Assembly (NCBI GenBank): GCA_028023455.1
Contig: JAQFVV010012537.1
Location: 622,001-686,000 of the forward strand
From: Epiperipatus broadwayi
Taxonomy: Eukaryota; Onychophora; Udeonychophora; Euonychophora; Peripatidae
Direction: 5' to 3'
Length of the DNA: 64,000 nucleotides
Every line of letters begins with the position of its first letter. Position 1 is the first letter of the stretch. This document shows positions 10,993 to 22,911 of the stretch, one piece after another. The translations under genes and the position numbers were made by a program. A model generated the notes under the pieces. That model was given only the letters and a program-made list of their open reading frames with translations, had not been told where the DNA came from and ran no database searches.

Positions 10993-11759
10993 TAGTCTCA
11001 GAACTTTTCAACTTTTACTTTGAGTGGGGTTTGTTCCCTCACAACAGTTGACCTCAACAGGTCTTGTGTTTATTTTCCCTTTGTTTCAATGAATATAGTT
11101 TTGGGAACTTATTCTTTGCTTTTTCTATGTGCACTATACCTCTACAAATCAATGGTGTTATATTACTTTTTGCAATATATAAATTTAGGATTCAGTGACA
11201 ATAGTTTTTAGTTACCACTACTTTGACAATTCCATGTAAATGGAATCCCCATTTGCATCTCTTGCCCTTCCCCCATACTTTCAATTCTGTTTTGTATTTT
11301 TTAATTCTCCACTTAGTGTGATCCAGTAATATGGAATATTACGGAAACAGATAATGGGACAGATGAACTGGTTTATCCACATATTTTCACCCTCAATATT
11401 ATTTGTTTGCTGTTGTTTGTCTCAGCATTATGGATTTCTGTGAGACATCTGGAATTTCTCATTTTGTTTCTTGGAAACTCATTTGTTCATTTAGATTTTT
11501 TAGTTTGGTGTAGAAAACTACTGCCAGATAGCCCAACTTTCCACACTTATACCATGCATTCTTGCTGCTGCCACTGGCATGCAAGATAATCAACCTTTCC
11601 ACAGTGAAAACCCTCCCAATTTGTTTTCTTTTCTTCTCCTATTTTGTTTTTAGGATTGATGTTTGTTTTTAGCTACCACATCTGACTTTTGAAATTCTTT
11701 GACATTATTGATTACTAACTCACAATTCTCTTTTTAATCACTTCTATATAAGATAACTC

Positions 11760-12055
11760 AGGGATGGCCAACAGATGCTGGCGGAATCTGTCATCATTCT
11801 TCCTTCATAGGAATTGTTCCAATAAGACCTCATCTAAATAATCGCCATACGCACAGTTTCTAGCCAAGTTTTCTAATGCCATATCATAGGCTCTGTAACT
11901 TTCCTCTTCACTTGGCATCTGTTACATAAGCATAATCTGGCTATAGGTTTTGATGGTTCAGGACTAAAATGATTATTTAGCCACTTAATAACTTCAGCAT
12001 AAGTTAAACTTTTGGGGTCATCAGGTTCACATAATTGGTTTGTGACCTCAATCAA
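11760..12055 (-). pseudogene. Gag remnant
   Basis: The open stretch at 12055-11873 contains NNHFSPEPSKPIARLCLCNR, matching SNYFSPQPSKFMARLTLRNR of the intact Gag. Downstream bases to about 11760 continue the Gag homology with breaks. No start or knuckles remain in frame. Confidence 0.8.
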
Positions 12056-12289
12056 TTTTGGACCCCTGAAGAGAAACTGTAGTGATTTTAGTGTTATTGT
12101 CTTTCACCTTATTGATTATGAAATTTTAGATATCTGAATTATATATATAAGCATCAAATTCTCCTATACCTAACTGAATTGTTGCCATATTCATTATCTC
12201 TATCAATTCTTTAGTGCCTATTACTAGCTTTCTGTTCCATGCTTTTGTGCCTCAACACTTTAGGTTCGTTCTTTTTTTTTTTTAATTTC

Positions 12290-12470
12290 TACCGGATTGT
12301 GGCAAGCTGACTTTTTCCAATTGTCTGTCTAGCTGTACCAAGTTGTCTTTTTCCAATTCAATTGCCTGTACAACTGCATCAAGCTGGCTTTTTCCAGTTC
12401 ACTTTCTGGCTATGCCAAGCTGACTTTTTTTCAATTGCCTGTTCAACTGGCCAAGTTGTGCTATGTTTTG
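12290..12470 (-). repeat. Imperfect tandem repeat beside the gag remnant
   Basis: About three to four units of 45-60 bases built around CAAGCTGACTTTTTCCAATT and CTGTACAACTG-like segments. Minus-strand translation gives heptad-like glutamine/leucine/glutamate-rich peptide (for example QLDRQLEKVSL), so it may be a repeated coiled-coil stretch at the start of the old Gag. That is inference. Confidence 0.5.
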
Positions 12471-12480
12471 GTTTAATTAT

Positions 12481-14618
12481 GTTTGGTTGTCTATTATTTA
12501 ATAATGATTAGCATTAATTTATACAACTGAAATTATTTTTATATACTTATATACCTATGGCAATTAGTTAGCCATAATTATAATACATTATTTTACAGAT
12601 AAACAATTAGTATAGTAATCATAAGTTACAATTAGAGCTGTAAGGAATATGAAAATTATAATATAGACCAGGGAGGCCTCTTTCATATCTAAATCCTCTT
12701 TCTTCACCTTCAGTGGGGATTCTATTGGATTAAAGTCAACTCAGGTTCTGGATGCATGTTTATACTGATATAGAAGACATAGAATAATTAGCTAACAGGT
12801 ATTAATAGAACACACATAGTCCTTAGAGAAAAGTTCTATTCTTTTATTATTGGTTAGTTCATTAATTGCCTGCTCAATCCGTTTTCTATTTCTCTGTTTA
12901 CTTGTCTTCTTTAACACATAAACACTTCCTGTTTTGACATACTCACACACACACAGTTACTTATTTAACATGCCATAAAATTATCTACATGCTCACTAAA
13001 AATCATCAGAATTGCCTCTATCAATATTTTTTTCAATATATGATTTGTGACATAGATGTTCATTATCACTAATATTGATCAATCATTGTTCTCTGCAGTA
13101 ACTTGCAATTTCATATCTGTCTAGAGGAAATTATGCTGATCTGTTCATGCTAATTTCATCAGATGCTCTGTAATATATTAGTGATACACTGAAGTGTAAT
13201 GGCTTCATGTTCTTTTATATATTCCATCAGAAAATATCAGAAGAAAAAAATAAAGGTATTAAGCTAATTTGACTTATCAATAGTTCGATATTGTTTGCCA
13301 GCTTAAGACTCGTCTCAAATCAAGATTCTCTTTTTTGAAGTTTAATAAAAAAATCTATAAAGAATTATGACATATAAATTAAATCTTCTAAGATACCAAA
13401 CAAATTTCCTTTTCATAAACCCATCTGAAGTATAATATTAGATTCAACACAATCCATATCACTGTGATCATCTGCTTCATAAATAAAACTTAATAAGCAT
13501 TGGTCCATGTAAATGTGGGCAAAAACAAATATGAGCTACATAATTAATGACTGTCAAATTTATAGTTACAGTGGCAGAATTGAAAGATTTAATAAAGTCA
13601 TTCCTGATTAGAATTTCTATAAATTACTATATGATATCTTGTTAATAATTAAGATGTCTAAAAAAATAAATCCGTGCACTAAAGAAATAATTAGTGAAGA
13701 AATGCCTTCCTTCTAAATATATCTGAAAAGTCTCATATCTTTATAAACATAATCAATAATTTTATAATTGAATCAACAAACATTGGTTTAAGATAGAGCT
13801 CTTCTAAATAACTAATAATGTTAGTGATAAAGACCCTTAGATATGTTTGATTCCTATATTTATCATAACAACACTGGACTTTCTTCTAGATTGTTTTTTT
13901 TAATATGAAGCACTGGGTTCTAGATGCCATTCACAAATCCTGTCATTACATTTTTTTAATCTCACATAAATAAAAATATAAATACGCTAAGTGGTCTTCA
14001 ATTATTAATTCTATAACAAATAAGCTTTAATAATTTTATTATTATGTAAAATACTATAAAAAAATTTGGTGGTAATTAATAATACAATAAAATATATTGT
14101 GAAGGTAGATCAGGATCACTCCCACAACAAACCTTAGCCATCTAAAATAATGGATTGTTTTTTCTTTAATTAGCATGTAAAGATCAAATAAATTATAAGT
14201 TTTGCTAGAACACTTTTAAAAAAATATATAAATGTTTTTATATTTTTAACAGTGTAATAACTACATATTAAATATAGGGAATGATGGGTAATTTACAGTG
14301 AAAAAAATACATATATATTACTAATAAAATTTTATTGTTTAAGAAAATATAAATCTTGATAAAAAAATTGTACATAGTTATATATATATATTGATCATTA
14401 TATTATATTGATTATATTAAACAGACAATGACTTAAATGAAAAATAATCATAGTAATAGAAAATAAATCAAGTATTGTAATATCTGAATATAAGAGAGAT
14501 AATAATAATAATAATATTGGAAATTTATTTTATAATTTGTTTTATTTTTTTAAAATGAATTGATAAAATAAAAATATTTTAAAAATACAACAATAGGAAT
14601 GCTCTACTTTAAACAATA
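12481..14618. other. Non-coding sequence with a short shared repeat
   Basis: No gene is recognised. Bases about 13533-13586 resemble 53083-53138 (shared CTACATAATTAA, then GACTGT and GGCAGAATT blocks, roughly 80 percent alike by eye). Both lie on the upstream side of a minus-strand gag remnant, so they may be leader or LTR pieces of one retroelement family. The rest is AT-rich with short microsatellites. Confidence 0.45.
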
Positions 14619-14732
14619 GGTAAATTTAGAGTGGGGAATGTAAAAGAAAGTGGCTAACAGGTTTATCTGGGCATAATTGCTGAGATATTCTTGACTTCGT
14701 TTAAGGAGAAGCTATAATACATCACATCACAT
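14619..14732 (+). mobile_element. 5'-truncated LINE copy (3' end only)
   Basis: About 114 bases match the 3' untranslated end of the LINE at 56949-62083 (its 61964-62078) with about two differences, including GAGTGGGGAATGTAAAAG and the terminal CATCACATCACAT tail. This is the typical product of incomplete target-primed reverse transcription. It shows the LINE family has jumped more than once in this locus. Confidence 0.92.
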
Positions 14733-16469
14733 AACGCTTGTATAAAAAGAAAAACAATTAAAAATCATTGTTCTTTCTTATTCAGCATTTGGTTTGACAA
14801 GAAAAGTCATCTTATTGAAGCAACTATTATTTTAATATTTTTCTACAAAATGAACATTTTTTTTTAAAGCAGTGTCACAACAAATATTAATGTTTTTCTA
14901 GTTATTTGCCAGTCGGAAAAAGAATAAAGGAAATGAATGGAACATTATCTAATTCAATAATCAGATAGGTCAAAATAATTTACCAATTTAAATTTTAAAA
15001 AAAGTATTATGATTTTTTTAAAAAAGAAACTAAAAAAGAAATTAGAACAGTTTATTTAATTTAAAGTTTATATAGCTAATGTTACTAACAGTAAATAGCT
15101 TCTGTCTATAAATATATTTTTATCAAATGCAAACCGCATATATATTTATATAAACCTGTGTATATAGTCAAAATATGACATATGTCGGCAAGAACAATTA
15201 ATTGTCTTTGGGGTGGAGCATTTTTATTTATTCACTATGGCCATGTGAAAATTAATATTTGACTGTCTACAATTTAAGTGTCTGATAAGCTGGATCCACA
15301 CAAGATGGAAATCTACAGAAGGATTAACACAAAACTACCCACTGCCAATTTAAATAAATTCAGAATGTGCTGAAGTTCTCAGTATCTATAATAAAAAAAA
15401 ATACATATATTATAAGAACTGTTTATGAAAGAAGGAATCTGAAAAATAGTAATGCCTGATTATATCGATTCATAAAATATTGTAAAATTATGTTTCATTT
15501 TCTTTTGTATAGATTTGTATTTTTATTTTATTATCTCGATCTTATATTGGGGAAGTACTACTTATAGTTCAACATGGAACAGTCCAATATAAGAAAATAT
15601 CAAGAGAGTAGGGGGAAGAGGTTGAAAGTCAATTTTCTTTTTGTTTTAATATAATCTAGGTAATTTATTTTCTACCAAGATATTTGATTTTCAGCTATGA
15701 ACGTAGAATTAAGTGCTCCAATAGAATACTTAAACGGTAAAAGTTTTTTCTTTCTTTTTAAACTCACTGAAATAATCAATGCTACAACATGACATGACTT
15801 ACTTGTAGTTATAGTATATGTTTTACTAGCAGTATCCTTAAGATCTTTATAATGAATGAATGATTAATGGTTTACAAATTAATATTCTTTATACTTTTCT
15901 GTTCTACCATATCATGTGTTATTTTATTATTATACTTTTCCATACTTCAAATTGCATACTACACCTGCAGTTGCATTTAAATTTTCATTGAGTTAGCAAT
16001 TTCACTTTTAGTTAATAATTTTTTTTTATTATCTTGGATATATAGATGTCTATATAATGGGAGTCTATCATGGGAAGTAAGGGTGAATAGTTTCAAATTG
16101 TTTAAATAGAAAAATGATAGATACTCATCATAGACATAGAAGCTACAAGTACGTAGAGATATATCCAAATAATTTATGTGCACTTGTAACTATTTTTTCT
16201 TGTTTGAAATTTTTTTTTCTTTTCTACATTGATTGAGAATTTATTTTATGTTTCAATATCTTTTTTTGTTTTGTAAATAAATATGAAGTTTTGTTAATTG
16301 ACAAGGTCTCTGTAGTTTTGTTGATCCAGCATTTACATTCCATCTTATAACCAATATTTTATACATGCACACATCCACGTTATTGTTTGATAGATATGTG
16401 AGAAAATGTTAAATAAAGGTTATTTCTTTCTAATAGATAGGATGAATTACTTTAGTTGTTAATTAACAG
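14733..16469. other. AT-rich non-coding sequence
   Basis: No gene or recognised repeat. The 15977-16183 minus-strand reading frame is low-complexity and not supported. Confidence 0.5.
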
Positions 16470-16720
16470 TTTGCATAGATACATCCCTGTTAAGAGAGTC
16501 GAACGCAAATTCTTCCCGAGTTCGAATATCTGAGGCAATGGTTTTGGAAAAGGAGTGGTGAGATGTTAGATGAACTGATTTAAATTAGTAGATTTGATCG
16601 ATAATGCTTAGGCTAGTCTATTAAAGATAAATGTAATCATGAGTCAGGTACTTCATCGTGTTATCTCTAGCATCCTACATGAAGACCTTAGGTTCGACAG
16701 TAGTATGATGCGAGCTTGTT
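16470..16720 (+). repeat. Dispersed repeat, copy A
   Basis: Shares a diverged sequence with 19715-20480: CATCCCTG, then a GAGTTCGAAT-like segment, then TCTAGCATCCTACATGAAG followed by GACAGTAGTATGATGCG. In copy B the same motifs are separated by the hAT-type insertion. GAGTTCGAAT resembles a pol III B box, so a SINE origin is possible but unproven. An (AT)n microsatellite follows at 16926-16959. Confidence 0.5.
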
Positions 16721-16922
16721 CTCTTTCTCCTATATACGTGGATGGACCAGACTTGCATTTGGCATTATCAACTTTAGGATATGAAAGATAAGTGTACCAG
16801 CACTTTTAGATTTGATGTAAGTTGATTATATGTTGTGGACGAACCAGCTGATTGATGAAGTTGATAGAGGTATCCAAGTGTATTTGCAGACCAGGACATT
16901 CAGATATATTTGACCAACTGTT

Positions 16923-16962
<40 letters not shown>

Positions 16963-17401
16963 GAGCATTCTTAAAGGCACAATAACAGCAATAAAGCAGT
17001 AAGACTACTTCTTATTAATGACACTCAAACAGTCTTACTGAATTCTAATAAAAATAATTCAATTGTATCCATTCAAGCACTGGAAATGAAACTGGATGTG
17101 ATTCTATGGATCTCAAGCTCCAGAGCCTTTTTTCAATTGCATAAACTGCTTTAAAGTAATCTATACTTTGGAAATAATTATGGGATGAATGATTTAAGAA
17201 GAAATCTACATATTAATTAATAAAATAATAAGATTTTTTCTATAATAAAATATATTATTCTTCATTATATTAGATTAAACAAAGTTTAGTTTTAAAAGAA
17301 ATAAAATTCATAGATATTATATTTATAGTTCTTATTTTATAATTAATAAATCACATATAAATGTTTAGATATGCCTAATAAATTTAAACAAAAAAGTTTA
17401 C

Positions 17402-17527
17402 CTATACAACTTGTTCCTAGTCTATCAAGAGTAAATCCCATAGGGCATTCACATCGAAATGAACCATCAGTATTGACACATCGACCATTATTACAGATTC
17501 CAGGTTGTAATGCACATTCATTAATAT
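17402..17527 (-). CDS. Fibrillin-like gene, calcium-binding EGF exon
   Basis: A 126-bp exon read on the minus strand, preceded by ATTATTTTCAG and followed by GTAAAC. With the split first codon it encodes [17 protein letters not shown] and then [18 protein letters not shown], ending in GTSC. All six EGF cysteines are present, with the D-I-N-E calcium site and the N-T-D-G-S-F hydroxylation/calcium segment. Phase 1 at both ends and a 42-codon length are the classical single-domain exon of fibrillins. Its first base joins the preceding exon (27756-27821) to make the GAT codon for aspartate. The product is an extracellular microfibril protein by family. LTBP is an alternative name, but fibrillin is favoured in an invertebrate. 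Confidence 0.93.
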
Positions 17528-18159
17528 CTGAAAATAATTATTAAAATCAACATTCATTAAGTGATATAAAAATATATACTTTGAAAATTAGCATTATCTA
17601 ATATGAGCACACAAATGAAATTAAAACACACTAAGAGAACACTGAATTCAGAAAGAATTTACTCATCAATAAATGTACAAATATTATCCATAGAATTTAC
17701 TAGCAGAAATTTCAGTATAATTCCACATATATTCAAAAACATTGTATTTTTGAGAAATGTTGCACTAACTTTTAAAATAACTGCAACATGTTAGCATTGT
17801 GTTTTTCTTTATTGTTATTAACATAATTTTGATGAAAACAAACTTGTAAAATGTCTCTGATTGTCATTGACTAGTGGTAGAAAATAGACAAAAAAAAAAG
17901 AGGAAATGCCATAATATAGAAATATAGTTATTTTACTTCTTTTTAATCTGTCTGATATACATTTACATTTTGGAGAATTTCATTATTTATATATGTGCAT
18001 AATACAATGAAATCTTCTGGTGAAGTGGTAGCACATTTGTCGGCCACACCTGTGTTATATTTCAAATTATTTTCCAATTTCAGTCTAGTGTAAGCTAATC
18101 CAGCTAATTATCCAATATTGGTTGGTAAATAAATATTTATTTACATTTAGTTAAAAGTA
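17528..18159. other. Intron sequence of the fibrillin-like gene
   Basis: Part of the roughly 10.2-kb intron between the exons at 27756-27821 and 17402-17527. No other feature was seen in this piece. Confidence 0.6.
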
Positions 18160-18464
18160 AATCAAGGATAAAAATACTCAAATTCTCATCATCTGACAAT
18201 CGAAAAATTCAGTGAGTAATGCCCTTCTTATTTATTGTCTATGATGGCTGTTGAGAGAATAAATCAAGGATAAAAATACTCAAATTCTCATCATCTGACA
18301 ATCGAAAAATCCAGTGAGTAATGCCCTTCTTATTTATTGTGCTATGATGGCTGTTGAGAGAATAAATCAAGGATAAAAATACTCAAATTCTCATCATCTG
18401 ACAATCGAAAAATCCAGTGAGTAATGCCCTTCTTATTTATTGTGCTATGATGGCTGTTGAGAGA
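18160..18464 (+). repeat. Tandem repeat, three units of about 102 bp
   Basis: AAATCAAGGATAAAAATACTC begins each unit at 18160, 18261 and 18364. Units are nearly identical, each ending GATGGCTGTTGAGAGA. Spacing is 101 and 103 bases; unit 1 lacks a GC dinucleotide present in the later two. There is no spacer diversity, so it is a young minisatellite and not a CRISPR-like array. Confidence 0.95.
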
Positions 18465-18486
18465 TATTGACCTTACAGTAAAATAT

Positions 18487-19258
18487 TGGTAAAGTAGTCA
18501 TTACAATGTGTTTGGGATAAGCCAATACCGTGGGCATCCCAAGGCCAGCTTCGATGTCATTATAAAATTATCCATCAAAATGTCTATTTTACATGTGCTG
18601 ATGAATATCAATCTTCAATGGATTTATGCTATATGTTCAGAAGAGATAATGGGTATGTGTTTGCTCATAACCAAGTGATATGAAATATATAAATATCAAC
18701 AGAGTTAGTGAACAAGAATGTTATGCATGGAGATTGGTATTCAAGTTTATAAACTCTTTGTTATTTCAATATTTGCAACTTCATGTATTGATTTTTTTGT
18801 TTTTTGTATATTCAACTTCATCTTCAAATTCGGTCACTTGCATTTTAAAAGTGAGAGCAGTTATTTGATATGTATCGATATGTTGATATATAAAGGGGGA
18901 AAAGGATCATAGTCAATAAATATGTATAATTATTAATAAAAGTAAATTTACATATCCCTCTGGAAATTCAACACTGATTCATCAAAGCGACCTCAAGTGA
19001 GGTTTTTATATAATCAATATTAAGTGCAGACTCTAGAACAAACAAAATTATATTACTTACTAATAAGTTTTTAATAATATTTACTTGTAATTGTTTTATT
19101 TCTCAGTGCACAATTAATCAACTTGAGGAAATGATCTTTTTCCCCCACTAATTTTAATATGACTTACACACACATATAGATGGGAGTGAGACTATATATA
19201 TTTTTATTTAAAACAATTATAAATATATTTACTCCAACATATAAATATCATTGTAATA
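18487..19258 (+). repeat. 0.8-kb dispersed repeat, left copy (possible LTR)
   Basis: Starts TGGTAAAGTAGTCATTACAA and ends CATTGTAATA; the near-terminal ATTACAATG and CATTGTAAT are inverted. The sequence recurs in the same orientation at 24728-25551. An ATATAAAGGGGG box followed by CAATAAATATG could be a promoter and polyadenylation signal, as in an LTR. The two copies bracket the gag-like and integrase-tail remnants at 21.3-23.6 kb. No clear target duplication, primer site or polypurine tract was found next to them, so LTR status is a hypothesis. Confidence 0.6.
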
Positions 19259-19714
19259 ATTATATTGATGGAGTAGATTTAGAATTACTGAATTCTTATT
19301 TTGCTTTTTCTTTTGTTTAATATATTTAGTGAATTATCTAATTTCATTTTGTATATACTGTACCTTGAATTATTTTGTTTTCTTTAGTGTAAATAAAGAT
19401 TGATTGAGGACAGACTTCTATCATGAAATCTTGATCAGGGAGATTTATTGTGTTAAACCATCAAAATGATAGAAGACCATTCTTGTTAACTTAATATTTT
19501 TTTTTGTAAATATTTATTATTATATGTTATAGATTATTAATAAATGTTACGTTGTTAAAACCAATCTGATCTCTGTTTGAACATCATCATTATACATTTG
19601 CACCACTAGATGTTTGATCATCATCACCACTATACATTGCTCTCCTAAATAATTGATCATCATCAATAATTTTCATATCTATGATTATACATAGGCATAT
19701 TTGGTCACTAATTA

Positions 19715-20480
19715 AGTAAGTCCATCCCTGAAGAAAACTGACTGCAAGAACTCCCTGAGTTTGAATTCTGTGGTATAATGGGGCCTGAAAAGAGAAATAT
19801 AATGAATATGCACTAGTCTAAATCAGTGGTCTTCAACCCTTAGTCCGTGGACCGACACCGGGCCGCAGAACTTTTCTGCAGTCCGCGCGCTAAACTGGCA
19901 GAAAAGTTTGTAATAACAAAATAATAAGAGTTTAAACTTTTAATTAATATAACCAATTTTTATTTATTTTTTCATCTCATTTTTACCCAATTAAAAAAAA
20001 AAAACGAAAACAAAATCTAATCAATCATATATAAATTAATTTGTTTTTCTAGTTATCACAGATGTTTATGGAGGGGGGAGATAGAATTAAATTTTTTATT
20101 ATTTTTCTAAAAAAATTTAAAATTAAAAAAAAAGTTTTTTATTATACAAACTCCATATATATATAACTTTATCTTGTATATTTAACATTGTTGTTTTGAT
20201 CAGTTATAACAATTATGCTCATCTTTAAGAAAAATTATCTATAGACTTCTGCTGGTCTGCGAAACCTTATCCTTATTTTTGCCGGTCCGCAGAACCTTAT
20301 CCTTATTTTTATCAGTCTCAAGTGTGAAAATGTTGAAGACCACTGGCCTAAATTACAGTGAAATGTTTTAAGTAAATTATGAGTTAGTATACTAAAAGTA
20401 GATGTGATTTGGAACTAAGCATGACCTTATGACATCTTTAGCATCCTACTCAAAGGCCTAGGTCTGACAGTAGTGAGATG
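19715..20480 (+). repeat. Dispersed repeat, copy B, split by a hAT-type MITE
   Basis: Diverged match to 16470-16720 lies on both sides of the insertion at 19824-20345: CATCCCTG and GAGTTTGAATTC to the left, CTTTAGCATCCTACTC and GACAGTAGTGAGATGCG to the right. The continuity of the repeat across the insertion supports the MITE boundaries. Nearby, 20661 begins TGGTGCCCAACATTTTGGCC, which resembles a retroelement primer-binding site and lies 660 bases before the gag-like remnant. Confidence 0.5.
19824..20345. mobile_element. hAT-type MITE
   Basis: A 522-bp element with 14-bp inverted ends CAGTGGTCTTCAAC, flanked by 8-bp duplications GTCTAAAT (19816-19823) and GCCTAAAT (20346-20353), one mismatch. 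CAGTGGTYCTCAAC-like ends and 8-bp duplications are characteristic of hAT elements. The interior carries subterminal direct repeats around GGTCCGCAGAACCTTATCC and no transposase frame. Confidence 0.9.
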
Positions 20481-21112
20481 CGCTTCCTTTGTTATATGCC
20501 ATTTCTGATTCTGTAATATCTGGCACACCCAAATGGGACATCGGATCATGGATTTAAGATATGATGTGCTGTAGGTTGTTTGACACATTGTATTCAAATC
20601 ATCCAACTACTTAGTCTTATTTACATCATCTTATGGCAAACCCCATGGTTCAATTATATCTGGTGCCCAACATTTTGGCCATGAACATAGTTTAGATGAA
20701 AGGAAGATCCAGCCATTGGACTGGAATTTTTTTAAAAAAATATTTATATATTTTTTATAGCCTTAAATCTTAAATCCATATTGGACATACTCTCCTATAT
20801 AAGATCAAAATATATTTGATAGGAATGATAGTGAACAGATATGTCAATTATTTTTTTGGGGAGTTTAAGATTCACATTAAAAGTAAGTAACATTAAAAGT
20901 AGTGAATGCAATATGTGGTGAAGAGATCATCTTATAAATAAGTAATCAATAAGTGAAATTAAAAAATAGAGGAATTAGGCAAACTAAACACCAGCTTTAA
21001 AAAAAGAAAAATAGACAATAAAATGTACACAAGTGTGTTCATAAAAAAAAGTAAATAAATAAATAATGTCATGAAGTGCCTAGGAGCCTTAGGGTATAGT
21101 ATTTTGATATTT

Positions 21113-21214
21113 TTTTTCATATGTCAAAGCATCGGCCAGGAAGCGACAACTGTTGGCAAGCAACTGCTTGCTTGCAAGGCAGCTGGGCTGACTTCTCGGC
21201 TAACACGGCTTAAC
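21113..21214 (-). mobile_element. tRNA-derived SINE, older copy
   Basis: About 100 bp on the minus strand, related to the SINE at 37788-37898: it shares GGCCGATGCTWTGACA near the 3' end and an A-rich tail (the T run at 21113-21117). It is flanked by a 17-bp direct duplication, ATAGTATTTTGATATTT, at 21096-21112 and 21215-21231. The B-box area has decayed relative to the other copy. Confidence 0.85.
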
Positions 21215-21319
21215 ATAGTATTTTGATATTTATAAGTACAAATTTTTTTTTTTCAATATTTACATAAATAAATGTTAATTAGAAGTGGAGTAATATTTGG
21301 AAACAAAATTATAGAGACT

Positions 21320-22210
21320 ATGGAAGCGACATTCGATACTATTGTTGTTGAAGGAGAAAATGGTACTAATAATAATGGGAAGGGGTCTTTATCGATCCAA
21401 ACTCCTGGGGAGTCTATAATGGAGGAGAATGAATCTCCACAGAGATAGGGAGAAAGCCAAATAACTTTTCAAATGCAAAAAATTCCCGCTGACAATATTA
21501 TTCAAGCACATGGAATTAAAGTAATACAGGATACTGAAAATATGACCATCATGCAAACAATGTTTCAAAAAATGATGGCCAATATGAACAGTATTAAAGA
21601 AGATATGAATTGGAACATAATAGCAAGTACATGCAACTTGGAGGCAAATATCAGTAGCATGAGCAATGATCTGAACAGTAAGATGGATAGTATGAAAACA
21701 GAAATGAAAACTGAAATGGGTAGTTTAGAATCAAACTTGAGCAGCATGGAAGTGAGAATCAATGCTAATATCAAATCCAACATAAGCCACATGATGGCTC
21801 AAATAAATGCTAATATGAATAATAGTGAAAAGGGAGATGGGGCATTACCACCCTCACAAATAAACTCCATCAAGATAAACCTAAGTAATGATATAATGCA
21901 AATTAGTGCTAGTAACCAATGCCAAGAACCCAAAACTTACCCTGAACCCAAGGTCTGCGAACATAATGATAACATCCAGAACAAATCACCAGTAGTTCAG
22001 AAAACTGTCACCCAAGAAAGCTGCCACATCCACCATATTATCCCACAGCAGAGTGATGACATAGAGAATCATCATAGCACTGTTGAAATGATGGAACTTG
22101 ATATGCCAAACTTGGAAAGAAGGATGGATAAAAGGGAAAACAGATTCTTCATAACACAAAAACATTGGCAATATCCACAAAAGTCCTGTGCAATCTACAA
22201 AGTCAGGTAG
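21320..22210 (+). pseudogene. Gag-like retroelement protein with coiled coil, one in-frame stop
   Basis: An open frame from ATG at 21320 to 22210, interrupted only by TAG at 21446-21448. After the stop, residues show a methionine/asparagine/serine-rich heptad pattern (MKTEMKTEMGSLESNLSSME), predicted coiled coil, then a hydrophilic region with histidines. I do not recognise a specific family. The call as Gag rests on position: an integrase C-terminal remnant follows at 23361-23597 in the same orientation. Protease and reverse transcriptase are absent between them, implying a large internal deletion or a non-autonomous derivative. Confidence 0.6.
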
Positions 22211-22644
22211 AGAACTCATATTAATTGATAACTCCACATATAAATAATATGGAATTTAAGTTAAATTGTGAATTTCAGGAGTCTAGAGAAAAACATTCTG
22301 ATGATATTTATGAAATGTCAAGGGAAATTGAAACCCCATAATCTTCTGATGGACCACAAGTCAAACAACATACCCATGATGGAAAAACAATTCATAACTG
22401 CCAAGTTGGAAGAAATAATCCCAAATACTTCACAAGCCAGTTCTGAAAACCATATACTGAACCTACACATAAACATCCATGTGTTGGAAGCATTATGGAT
22501 AAATACATGGAAGAAGGTACAAAAGTGAACGGATTGGATATATACTTGAAATCATTGCACCACATTCATATACACTATCAAAGCTACAAATATGTCATTG
22601 GAGAACTAAGTAAGAATCATTGAAATGAAGGATTACCAATTGTA

Positions 22645-22911
22645 ATGGCTGTCACAAGAGATTGTTCTCATAGGAAGATTATGTATGAAGACAAAAGTGC
22701 AATCAATATATTTGATCATTTTAAATGTGTATTATGGCACATTAATTCTTCATCTGATGAAGCTGATGATCAAAATATTAAAAATTATCAGGCAATGATG
22801 GAAAATAACTCACCACAATCGATTAAACAAAAAGGTCCCAGATACCACAAGTTATGCAATACATATGAAGGCCCATTCACGTTCATTAAGCATGTGAATG
22901 ATAGTGTTTAA
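22645..22911 (+). pseudogene. Possible integrase-tail remnant (first of two)
   Basis: An 88-codon open stretch whose end reads RYHKLCNTYEGPFTFIKHVN, close to KYHKFSNTYEGLYTIIKRTR at 23460-23510. This is the GPY/F-type module near the C-terminus of gypsy-class integrases. The preceding 60 residues are not recognised. Having two such modules 0.6 kb apart suggests duplicated or nested decayed elements. A hydrophobic reading follows from about 22920 to 23165 and might be decayed coding sequence; its identity is unknown. Confidence 0.55.

Larger units (their letters stand above)
10095..12480 (-). mobile_element. Old gypsy-class retrotransposon remnant
   Basis: Degraded pieces occur in the correct minus-strand order: Gag near 12055-11760, a zinc-knuckle-like patch near 11590-11560, the RNase H-integrase linker at 10992-10744, then integrase at about 10740-10103. 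Each piece resembles the intact element at 1630-6340, with many stops and frameshifts between them. The distance between Gag and the integrase linker is too short to hold protease and reverse transcriptase, so the central part of pol appears deleted. No LTRs were identified. Confidence 0.8.

Noticed and set aside
18160-18464. CRISPR-like array
   Set aside because: The units are repeated whole with no variable spacers and the genome is animal; it is a minisatellite.
21473-22210. A host gene for the methionine-rich coiled-coil protein
   Set aside because: The frame starts earlier and contains a stop, and retroelement integrase remnants follow in the same orientation, so a retroelement Gag is more likely.
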